Assembly (NCBI GenBank): GCA_027031565.1
Contig: JALVPX010000097.1
Location: forward strand, 1-5,502
Reading direction: 5' to 3'
Source: Deltaproteobacteria bacterium
GTDB lineage: Bacteria; Desulfobacterota; Dissulfuribacteria; Dissulfuribacterales; JALVPX01
Length of the DNA stretch: 5,502 nt
Shown piece after piece: positions 1-5,502 of this stretch. The notes beneath the pieces were generated by a model. That model was not told the DNA's origin, made no database searches, and was given only the letters and a program-made list of their open reading frames with translations. A program made the translations under genes and the position numbers. Position 1 is the stretch's first letter. Every line of letters starts with the position of its first letter.

Positions 1-1769
1 GAAAGATGGAGTTGGCCAATAAAAAGTTCCAGCTTCATCAGATTATTGAAAACACCGTGAGCCTGTTTGCTGAAAGTGCCCAGAGAAAGGGTCTGGAACT
101 GCTGTCGTTTGTGGAAAACGATGTCCCACAATATGTGAAGGGTGACCCAGACCGGTTGAGGCAAATAATAGCAAATCTGTTGGGCAATGCAGTAAAGTTT
201 ACTGAAAAGGGTGAAGTCATAGTGCACGTCCGCAAATCAAAGGAGGAATCGAATTTCATAGAGTTCATTGTTCAAGATAGTGGCGTAGGCATTCCTTCAG
301 ACAAGCTGGATATTATATTTGATCCATTTTCCCAGGCAGACGGCTCCACGAGCCGTAAATTCGGCGGGACGGGATTGGGCTTGGCTATTGTCCAAAAGTT
401 TGTGGCCTTGATGGGCGGAAAAATCGAGGTTGCGAGCAGTCTGGGTGAAGGCACGTCCTTTACCTTGAAGATTCCGTTTGAGTCTGTTGAAGAGGAATCA
501 GACAACACCGAGTATGAGGTCTTCTCAGGTAAGAGCGTGTGCATAATTTCTGCCAATAAATCGGTCAGTAAGATGCTGGAGCACTATCTCCATGGTTTGG
601 GATTCGTTTGTCATGCTCATCCCAATGTGACAAGTGTTACCCCAAGCCCAGAGGATGTGAAAGAATGCCTGGCCAGATTCGACGTGCTCATAGTGGATAT
701 CTTGTGCAAGGAGTTGAAGGCATGTGACAAAAACATTTCCATGTGCCATGAATTAAAGGAATATTGTTCAGATATAATTATTACCGTGCCTGTTACCGGA
801 ATCCTTAACAAGCAGGTGGAAAAGGTTGATGCATGTGTAATTGAGAAGCCTGTCAAACGGAAAGACCTGGTTGCCTGTCTGCTGGCGATTGTGCAAAAAG
901 ATTCAACACCCATGCATCAGCAAGGCGTGGCACAAGAAGATGATTCCCAGCACAAACAATTTGCCTCGAAGATCTTGCTGGTCGAGGACAATGAAGTAAA
1001 CATCGAATTTGCCAAGTCTGCCCTGGAATATTTCGACTGCGTGGTTGACGTGGCCAGGAACGGTTATGAAGCAATCGAGGCCTACTCAAAGAAAGATTAT
1101 GATCTCATCTTCATGGACTGCCAGATGCCTGAAATGGATGGTTATGAGGCTGCAAGGCGCATAAAGGAGATGCAGCATAAAGGCAAGGCCGCGGTCACAC
1201 CAATTATAGCCCTGACTGCCCATGCGCTTTCAGGGGATAAAAACAAGGCCCTGGCATCTGGCATGGACGATTATTTATGCAAACCGTTTAAACTGGACGA
1301 AATGGAGGCAGTGCTTTCAAAGTGGCTTTCGGATGATGACAGTGGGCACGATTCCCCTGACGGCGAAGTGGTGCCCGAAGACGATGAGGCTGAAGTCCTG
1401 GACCGGTCGGTTGTCGAGTCACTTGTAGCCCTTGCAAGACCAGGGCAGCCTTCTGTTTTTCACAACATAGCCAGTCTCTTTTTGAAAAACACGCCGGATG
1501 CGCTGGCACAGATGAGGCAGGCCTATGAGAATGGTGATTTTGAGACGCTTTTCAGGTTGGCCCACAGCCTGAAATCGAGTTCAGCCTCCCTCGGTGCCAT
1601 GCATCTTTCATGGTGCGCAAAAGAATTGGAAATGAAGGCCAGGGAGGGGGAGTTAAGTGATTTTGATGCAATATTCCATGCGCTGGAATCAGCCTTTGAA
1701 GACGTTAGAAAAGCACTAGATTCTGAAATTAAAAACCGGAATCTAACCTCCAGGGCCGAGGCCGTTTAA
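1..1769 (+). CDS. Hybrid sensor histidine kinase, C-terminal part (HATPase - degenerate receiver - receiver - Hpt); 5' end outside window
   Basis: This is the cytoplasmic part of a membrane or soluble hybrid histidine kinase that passes phosphate through a multistep phosphorelay. Residues are numbered from the Met at base 6. That Met is probably internal: the reading frame is open to base 1, and the last upstream residues with it read (G)-K-M-E-L, the usual end of a HisKA domain, so the sensor and phosphorylated His lie upstream. An HATPase_c domain spans about 1-157, with N-box N57/N61, G1 box DSGVGI (91-96), F box FDPF (105-108) and G2 box GGTGLGL (120-126). A first receiver-like domain (about 174-297) keeps D231 and K281 but has lost the acidic pair. 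A canonical receiver (about 321-440) has E327/D328, phospho-acceptor D371, T404 and K426. An acidic linker (443-463) leads to an Hpt domain (about 466-575) with H520 in the AHSLKSSS motif. The gene ends with TAA 11 bases before the HD-GYP regulator, its likely partner. The order resembles BarA, ArcB and RpfC. The class is certain; the signal sensed is unknown. Confidence 0.95.
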   Translation, partial: KMELANKKFQLHQIIENTVSLFAESAQRKGLELLSFVENDVPQYVKGDPDRLRQIIANLLGNAVKFTEKGEVIVHVRKSKEESNFIEFIVQDSGVGIPSDKLDIIFDPFSQADGSTSRKFGGTGLGLAIVQKFVALMGGKIEVASSLGEGTSFTLKIPFESVEEESDNTEYEVFSGKSVCIISANKSVSKMLEHYLHGLGFVCHAHPNVTSVTPSPEDVKECLARFDVLIVDILCKELKACDKNISMCHELKEYCSDIIITVPVTGILNKQVEKVDACVIEKPVKRKDLVACLLAIVQKDSTPMHQQGVAQEDDSQHKQFASKILLVEDNEVNIEFAKSALEYFDCVVDVARNGYEAIEAYSKKDYDLIFMDCQMPEMDGYEAARRIKEMQHKGKAAVTPIIALTAHALSGDKNKALASGMDDYLCKPFKLDEMEAVLSKWLSDDDSGHDSPDGEVVPEDDEAEVLDRSVVESLVALARPGQPSVFHNIASLFLKNTPDALAQMRQAYENGDFETLFRLAHSLKSSSASLGAMHLSWCAKELEMKAREGELSDFDAIFHALESAFEDVRKALDSEIKNRNLTSRAEAV

Positions 1770-1780
1770 AGGGCGAGGAA

Positions 1781-2800
1781 ATGAGTTCTGCATTCATAAA
1801 TTCCAGGGTTCTTGTAGTGGATGATGACCTAGTCCAAAGGGCCCTTTTGCGCATGCTCCTTGAAGGAGAAGGCTACGGGGTCGAAGAGGCGGCTAATGGC
1901 AACGCGGCCTTTGAACTTCTGCGCAGGGATTCAGACCTGAAGTTCCTGGTTACAGACCTCAATATGCCAGAAATGGACGGTTTTGAGCTCCTTCAACTGG
2001 TCAGAAAAAGGAGCGTCAGATATGTCTACGTAATAGTGTTGACTGCCAGCGAGGATCGCGACTCTCTCTTGAAGGCGCTGGCTCTTGGGGCCGACGATTA
2101 CCTGCTGAAGCCGGTGCATCCTGAGGAATTGATGCTGCGCATAAAGGCAGGGGAAAGACTTTTGAAGCTTGAAAGCCATGAAGAGCTCATGTTTGCCATG
2201 GCAAAGCTTTCCGAGTATCGCAGCCCTGAAACCGGCTTCCATCTTGAGCGTGTACTGCACTATTCAAGAATAATAGGCCGGGATCTGGTCGATCACTGTC
2301 CAGAACTTGAGCTGACAGCAGCAGATGCTGAGGAAATAGCCAGGCTGAGTCCGCTTCACGATATCGGCAAAGTGGCTATCAGCGATTCCATCTTGAACAA
2401 GCCTGGAAAACTTACGGAAGAAGAGTTTGAGCTGATGAAGAGCCATACGACAGCAGGCGGCGACCTGATAAAGGATATTTATGACAAGACCGGCTCTCCA
2501 TATCTCCGCTTTGCCTATGAGATTGTCAAGTATCATCATGAAAAGTGGAATGGAACAGGCTATCCTGACGGCCTTGCTGGCGAGGATATTCCGTTGAGCG
2601 CCAGGATTGTAGCCTTGGCAGACGTCTACGATGCAATAAGCTGTAAAAGGTGCTACAAAGAGGCCATGTCCCACCACAAGGTGCGAGAGATTATTTCATC
2701 CGAAAAGGGAAAACATTTCGATCCCAGGATAGTTGAGGCCTTTTTGCGGCAGGAAGAGGCCTTCCTGGCAACGCAGGAAAGGTATAAAGAGAAAGAATAG
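1781..2800 (+). CDS. Response regulator with receiver and HD-GYP domain (predicted c-di-GMP phosphodiesterase, RpfG-like)
   Basis: This is a 339-residue cytoplasmic response regulator whose predicted output is hydrolysis of cyclic-di-GMP, as known for HD-GYP proteins such as RpfG. The receiver (about 8-125) is complete: acidic pair D14/D15, phospho-acceptor D59 in TDLNMPEMDG, T88 and K110. A short helical linker (about 126-148) joins it to an HD-GYP domain (about 150-325). Metal-ligand and signature positions are all present: H154, H193-D194 in LHDIGK, H222, H252/H253, the GYP triplet at 260-262 within HHEKWNGTGYP, and D281. The phosphodiesterase is therefore predicted active. No DNA-binding domain is present. 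The start at 1781 follows a purine-rich stretch (AAAGGGCGAGGAA) that can serve as the ribosome binding site, and it gives a receiver with the normal N-terminal length. The 11-base gap to the kinase gene implies one transcript and a dedicated pair. An HD-GYP protein using cyclic GMP-AMP instead cannot be excluded from sequence alone. Confidence 0.95.
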   Translation: MSSAFINSRVLVVDDDLVQRALLRMLLEGEGYGVEEAANGNAAFELLRRDSDLKFLVTDLNMPEMDGFELLQLVRKRSVRYVYVIVLTASEDRDSLLKALALGADDYLLKPVHPEELMLRIKAGERLLKLESHEELMFAMAKLSEYRSPETGFHLERVLHYSRIIGRDLVDHCPELELTAADAEEIARLSPLHDIGKVAISDSILNKPGKLTEEEFELMKSHTTAGGDLIKDIYDKTGSPYLRFAYEIVKYHHEKWNGTGYPDGLAGEDIPLSARIVALADVYDAISCKRCYKEAMSHHKVREIISSEKGKHFDPRIVEAFLRQEEAFLATQERYKEKE

Positions 2801-2803
2801 TAT
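2801..2803. other. Convergent gene junction, 3 bases between stop codons
   Basis: The + strand HD-GYP gene stops with TAG at 2798-2800 and the - strand PAP2 gene stops with TAA (read on the minus strand) at 2804-2806. No G+C-rich hairpin followed by a T run lies near the junction on either strand. The only local symmetry is an 8-base palindrome, GGCATGCC, at 2811-2818 inside the PAP2 gene, and a weak A/T-rich pairing of AGAAAG (2790-2795) with CTTTCT (2819-2824). Transcripts from both sides probably run past each other or end by a factor-dependent mechanism. Confidence 0.8.
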
Positions 2804-3385
2804 TTACTGAGGCATGCCCTTTCTTATCAATAGGCCGAAAGACAGGCCCACCAAAATACCCGTCACTGCCCCGAAAAGTGTGTCACCGGGATAGTGTACA
2901 CCAAGATATATCCTGGAATAAGAAACCACAAAGGCCACGGCTGCCAGCAGCAAGCCGCTTTTCTTGTGAAACAAAGAGACATAGCTTGCAGCAGTCCAGG
3001 TATTTACCGCATGACAAGATGGAAATGAAAACTTAAGTTTGAGACCGCTTCTCAAACTTTCATTGGTAAGCAGCCACTCCCCCTTTTTTATTATGTAGAT
3101 TCCGTCCAGCATATTGTATGGCCTCGGCCTGGCAAAAAAGGGTTTGAGGAGTCTAGCGCATAACGCATCGGCTACAATGACCGCCATGATACCGGCTATC
3201 CAGAAGAACCGCTCCCTGTTGTCTCCCTTGTATAGCCTCCAGCACACAAACAGGAGAACGAAAGGGATGATAGAGCCTATCTCTGTCACCCGTGGCATTG
3301 CCCAGTCCAGGATTGAAGTTCTGGTTCCGTTCAATAGAATGAGCAAGTGTTCGTCCAATTCTTTTAATCTGTACAAAAATTCCAT
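2804..3385 (-). CDS. PAP2-family membrane phosphatase (lipid phosphate phosphatase)
   Basis: This 193-residue integral membrane protein belongs to the type 2 phosphatidic acid phosphatase family, which removes phosphate from lipid substrates such as undecaprenyl pyrophosphate, phosphatidylglycerol phosphate or lipid A. All three catalytic motifs are visible: KxxxxxxRP at 81-89 (K81, R88), PSCH at 122-125 with catalytic H125, and SRIYLGVHYPGD at 157-168 with R158, H164 and D168. The second motif has Cys where Gly is most common. Hydrophobic segments at about 36-50, 60-78, 144-158 and 170-187 fit the multi-helix fold, and the length is normal for a stand-alone bacterial member. The start is 3 bases after the stop of the glycosyltransferase gene, with no obvious Shine-Dalgarno sequence, so translation is likely coupled. 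As last gene of the operon it may recycle the polyprenyl carrier or dephosphorylate the lipid that is glycosylated. The family is certain; the substrate is inferred. Confidence 0.93.
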   Translation of the reverse strand: MEFLYRLKELDEHLLILLNGTRTSILDWAMPRVTEIGSIIPFVLLFVCWRLYKGDNRERFFWIAGIMAVIVADALCARLLKPFFARPRPYNMLDGIYIIKKGEWLLTNESLRSGLKLKFSFPSCHAVNTWTAASYVSLFHKKSGLLLAAVAFVVSYSRIYLGVHYPGDTLFGAVTGILVGLSFGLLIRKGMPQ

Positions 3386-3388
3386 TTG

Positions 3389-4906
3389 CTATGGCCAGTT
3401 TTGCAATTCATGTCCAAGATACAGGTTGAAAGCCCTTGATCCACCGCGTCCAAGGGGGATGTCTATTGAACCAATGGGAAGGATTTTTTTAAAATGTTGC
3501 CGAGTGTTGCTTGGAAATTTTCTATTTTTCTGAATTACGAACAGGGCATTCCAGCCCTTTTTGCCTTGGGGTCCATTCCATAGATGATATTGAGACCTGA
3601 TTCTGCCATTTTCGTCTGGCCACTGGTAGGCCACTGGATGGCCCTGGCAGTAAAAGGCCATTTCGCTCACGGTCTGACGCCGCTTGGCCACGAGTATAAT
3701 CTTCTGCCTTTGTGGAAGCTGGGCAATGATCTTGTCTATTTCACTGCCGAACTTGTTCCAGCCCCTGAGCCGTCGCGTCAGATCAAATTTTGAACCGCCT
3801 ATGGAGGTAGCAGGAACAATATATGGAAGACACAATGACATCAAGGTCATGGATAACCCAAGAATCATGGCGGGCTTAAACCAGCCCCTGATAATTTTTC
3901 CAACCCGGTTCAATTTTGCTGCTTCAGTGGTTGGTGATGCAGCCGCCCCAAGAAGCAGTGCTGCTGATACATAAAAGGGGGCGGGCCAGTTTGCGTTTAC
4001 GCTTTGTTTGAAAGAGAGTATGGCAACGCAAGCAAGCGGCATAATGCCCGTGCATATCAAAAACAAGTAAGCGTCCGTCCTTTCAGATCTGTAATAGGCA
4101 AACGGGGCAAGTATCAGCAATAAAAAGGTGATCGGGGTGAATACCAGGAGCTGCGACCCGGCAAAGGAGGCAAAGGATCTGAAATTTATCAAGTTCTCCC
4201 TTCCCACCTCCTCGAAATGATGAGACGTATGGACAAAGGTAATCCAGTCATGCTTCATGTTCCACAGTAAGAAGGGCGAAACCATCATCATGACGATAAC
4301 TGCTGCCAAATAGGGCCACGCCGTTTTCAAGTGATGCCTGGCGCCTTTAGCCAACAGCAGAAAGAGGAAGGAAAAAGGAACAAAGGCAGCCATGGTCTGT
4401 TTGCTCAGCAGTCCAAGTCCGCAAGAAAGGGCCGTGGCAAACCACCACAAGGGACCGGAAGATGTTGCTGCCTTCCACAGAAAATAAAGGCTCATGGTCC
4501 AAAAGAAAATGAGAGGGGCATCAATGGTCATCACAAGGGATGTTATGGAGGCTCCGGGGGTAAGTGCCAATGCAAAGGCAGCCAGCAGACCGGCCCTTTC
4601 CCCAAAGATTTTTCTGCCAGCAAGAAAGACGAAGAAGAGCGAACCAGTGGACAAGACAGCAGCAGGCAGCCTGATCGTCCATGTCTTCGCTCCCAAGAGT
4701 GAGGTGCTGAACCAGTTAATCCAGGCGACCATGGGCGGTTTGCTGTAGTAACCCCAGTCAAGCCTTCTTGACCAATCCCAATAATATGCTTCGTCAGGGC
4801 TCAAGTCCAAGGGCGTAATCAAGATGTATGCAACCCTTAAAAGAAGCAGGCCTGTAAAAAAAAATATTGTTGGAAAGGAGATATGGCTGGCGGATTCAGT
4901 TGCCAT
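3389..4906 (-). CDS. ArnT/PMT-like glycosyltransferase (GT39/GT83-type, polyprenyl-phosphate-sugar dependent)
   Basis: This is a 505-residue polytopic inner-membrane glycosyltransferase of the dolichyl-phosphate-mannose-mannosyltransferase-like group (PMT_2), which includes ArnT. Members use a polyprenyl-phosphate sugar and transfer the sugar on the periplasmic side to lipid A, another lipid, or protein. The acidic pair of the first periplasmic loop is D38-E39 in SPDEAYYWDW, followed by the family's YYSKPPMVAW block (53-62). Further conserved-looking segments are MTIDAPL (126-132), LLSKQTM (166-172), and NANWPAPFYVSA (304-315). About ten or more hydrophobic helices fill 10-365, and a soluble C-terminal domain follows (about 370-505), as in ArnT-type proteins. 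The ATG at 4904-4906 lies inside the end of the upstream gene, overlapping by 11 bases, and has no strong Shine-Dalgarno sequence, which suggests coupled translation. A run of nine T (coding strand) encodes F15-F17. Which sugar and acceptor are used cannot be told; I withhold the name arnT because the L-Ara4N pathway genes are not in view. Confidence 0.92.
   Translation of the reverse strand: MATESASHISFPTIFFFTGLLLLRVAYILITPLDLSPDEAYYWDWSRRLDWGYYSKPPMVAWINWFSTSLLGAKTWTIRLPAAVLSTGSLFFVFLAGRKIFGERAGLLAAFALALTPGASITSLVMTIDAPLIFFWTMSLYFLWKAATSSGPLWWFATALSCGLGLLSKQTMAAFVPFSFLFLLLAKGARHHLKTAWPYLAAVIVMMMVSPFLLWNMKHDWITFVHTSHHFEEVGRENLINFRSFASFAGSQLLVFTPITFLLLILAPFAYYRSERTDAYLFLICTGIMPLACVAILSFKQSVNANWPAPFYVSAALLLGAAASPTTEAAKLNRVGKIIRGWFKPAMILGLSMTLMSLCLPYIVPATSIGGSKFDLTRRLRGWNKFGSEIDKIIAQLPQRQKIILVAKRRQTVSEMAFYCQGHPVAYQWPDENGRIRSQYHLWNGPQGKKGWNALFVIQKNRKFPSNTRQHFKKILPIGSIDIPLGRGGSRAFNLYLGHELQNWP
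4896..4906 (-). other. 11-base gene overlap, probable translational coupling site
   Basis: On the minus strand, the ATG of the glycosyltransferase gene (4904-4906) precedes the TGA stop of the upstream membrane-protein gene (4896-4898), so the two genes share 11 bases in different frames. The bases just upstream of the ATG, GTAGCCCACC on the coding strand, contain no purine-rich Shine-Dalgarno sequence. Ribosomes finishing the first gene are therefore the likely source of initiation on the second. Confidence 0.7.
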
Positions 4907-5502
4907 GGTGGGCTACGGAAGCAGGTATTGACTTTTGATGGACTCCAAGGATGTATGCGCCTCCGCCAACCAGGGCGGCAGCTACCTGGACGGCGAAGAA
5001 GCTGAGGCTCAGCGTCAGGGCCTTTTCGATGGGTATGCCCTTGAGGCTCAAAAAATAGACGAATCCTCCTTCCCTGATGCCAATCCCGTTAAGGCTCACA
5101 GGAAGGAATGTGATCAAGGCGATCATCGGAAAGACAGCAAAATAAAAAGTTGGCGGCGGAGAAAGACCCATATCCCTTGCTATTATGGCGATTATCCCCA
5201 TTCCAATGAATTGGAGAAGAAGAGAGAGCACCAATGCTGACAATGAAGTCCTGGTTTGTTGGAATAGTTGCAGTGTAATTTCAACACGTTTTCCGATTTC
5301 AGGCCATCTTGTTTTAATTACTCCTTTTAAGGCCAACAGGAAGAAGGGCAAGATAAACACGGTTGCCGTAAGGCACAGCAAGATCATTTTGAGCCGTTGG
5401 GGTATGGCAAAGGGATCTAAGATCACGGCCATGGAACCGAGCAGGAACATGGCGGCAAGGCCGAAGACCCGGTCGGCCAATACGGTGTAAGTCGCCTTGA
5501 GC
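4896..5502 (-). CDS. LPG_synthase_TM / UPF0104-family integral membrane protein (flippase-like), C-terminal part; 5' end outside window
   Basis: The visible 201 residues are the C-terminal part of a multi-helix membrane protein of the family containing the transmembrane domain of MprF (lysylphosphatidylglycerol synthase), YbhN and AglD. Family-typical features are the VLADRVFGLAAMFLLG stretch near the right edge and the block PVSLNGIGIREGGF about 65 residues from the C-terminus. Hydrophobic segments follow in the usual order, with helices at both sides of a basic amphipathic stretch (KTRWPEIGKRVE). The frame is open through base 5502: the TTG at 5478-5480 is an internal Leu, because the residues before it (KATYTV) continue the family alignment. 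A full-length member is about 300-330 residues, so roughly the first third is missing. There is no MprF-type catalytic domain at the C-terminus. It is first in view of a three-gene operon with an ArnT-like transferase and a PAP2 phosphatase, which suits a role in moving or handling lipid or lipid-linked sugars. Molecular function is not established for most of the family. Confidence 0.88.
   Translation of the reverse strand, partial: LKATYTVLADRVFGLAAMFLLGSMAVILDPFAIPQRLKMILLCLTATVFILPFFLLALKGVIKTRWPEIGKRVEITLQLFQQTRTSLSALVLSLLLQFIGMGIIAIIARDMGLSPPPTFYFAVFPMIALITFLPVSLNGIGIREGGFVYFLSLKGIPIEKALTLSLSFFAVQVAAALVGGGAYILGVHQKSIPASVAHHGN

Noticed and set aside
6..8. ATG at base 6 as the true start of the kinase gene
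   Set aside because: The frame stays open to base 1, there is no ribosome binding site in view, and the protein would begin at the very end of a HisKA domain without its phosphorylated His.
2264..2677. Open frame of 137 codons on the - strand
   Set aside because: It is antisense to the HD-GYP domain, whose catalytic residues are all intact on the + strand, and its product shows no family features.
2790..2824. Possible bidirectional terminator at the convergent junction
   Set aside because: The stem is only six A/T-rich pairs (AGAAAG with CTTTCT) around a loop of over 20 bases, with no following T run. The GGCATGCC palindrome has no loop and would not form a stable hairpin.
3485..3494. A7 stretch on the coding strand near the end of the glycosyltransferase gene as a programmed frameshift site
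   Set aside because: The A7 is in the phase AAA AAA A, not the X XXY YYZ phase of -1 sites, and the zero frame continues normally to a sensible C-terminus.
3114..3533. Open frame of 139 codons on the + strand
   Set aside because: It lies antisense to the PAP2 gene and the end of the glycosyltransferase gene, both supported by family motifs. Its product has no recognisable domain.
4331..4702. Open frame of 123 codons on the + strand
   Set aside because: It is antisense to the transmembrane core of the glycosyltransferase. The low-complexity, charged product (many K, G, Q, S) is what the reverse of hydrophobic codons gives.
5478..5480. TTG as start codon of the UPF0104-type gene
   Set aside because: The frame stays open to the window edge and the upstream residues continue the family pattern. 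Starting here would leave only about two thirds of a normal-length protein.

Overview
The window is almost entirely coding. Five genes cover it, and only about 17 bases lie outside them (1770-1780, 2801-2803, 3386-3388). No RNA gene, mobile element, CRISPR array, long repeat or convincing terminator was seen. Base composition looks close to even. The gene types (a hybrid histidine kinase paired with an HD-GYP regulator, and ArnT-like, PAP2 and flippase-like membrane proteins) fit a Gram-negative bacterium, possibly a deltaproteobacterium/Desulfobacterota-type lineage. That placement is an impression from gene style, not something the sequence proves.

Left half (1-2800, + strand): a signalling pair. 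The first gene is the C-terminal part of a large hybrid sensor kinase; its sensor and histidine dimerisation region lie before base 1. In order it carries an HATPase domain, a degenerate receiver, a canonical receiver and an Hpt domain. Eleven bases later comes a response regulator with a receiver fused to an intact HD-GYP domain, the predicted cyclic-di-GMP phosphodiesterase output. Layout and domain order recall the RpfC/RpfG pair, so the likely flow is kinase, internal receiver, Hpt, then the receiver of the HD-GYP protein, lowering c-di-GMP when the input is on.

Right half (2804-5502, - strand): a tightly packed membrane operon read right to left. First is an LPG_synthase_TM/UPF0104-type integral membrane protein, cut by the right edge. 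It overlaps by 11 bases an ArnT/PMT-like polyprenyl-phosphate-sugar glycosyltransferase, which is followed 3 bases later by a PAP2-family lipid phosphatase. Together they suggest lipid-carrier-linked sugar transfer to an envelope component, with the phosphatase acting on a lipid phosphate or recycling the carrier. The exact substrate cannot be read from the sequence.

The two operons converge with only 3 bases between their stop codons. I saw no clearly new biological system. The points most worth a second look are the RpfC/RpfG-like pairing with its degenerate first receiver, and the compact envelope-glycosylation operon.
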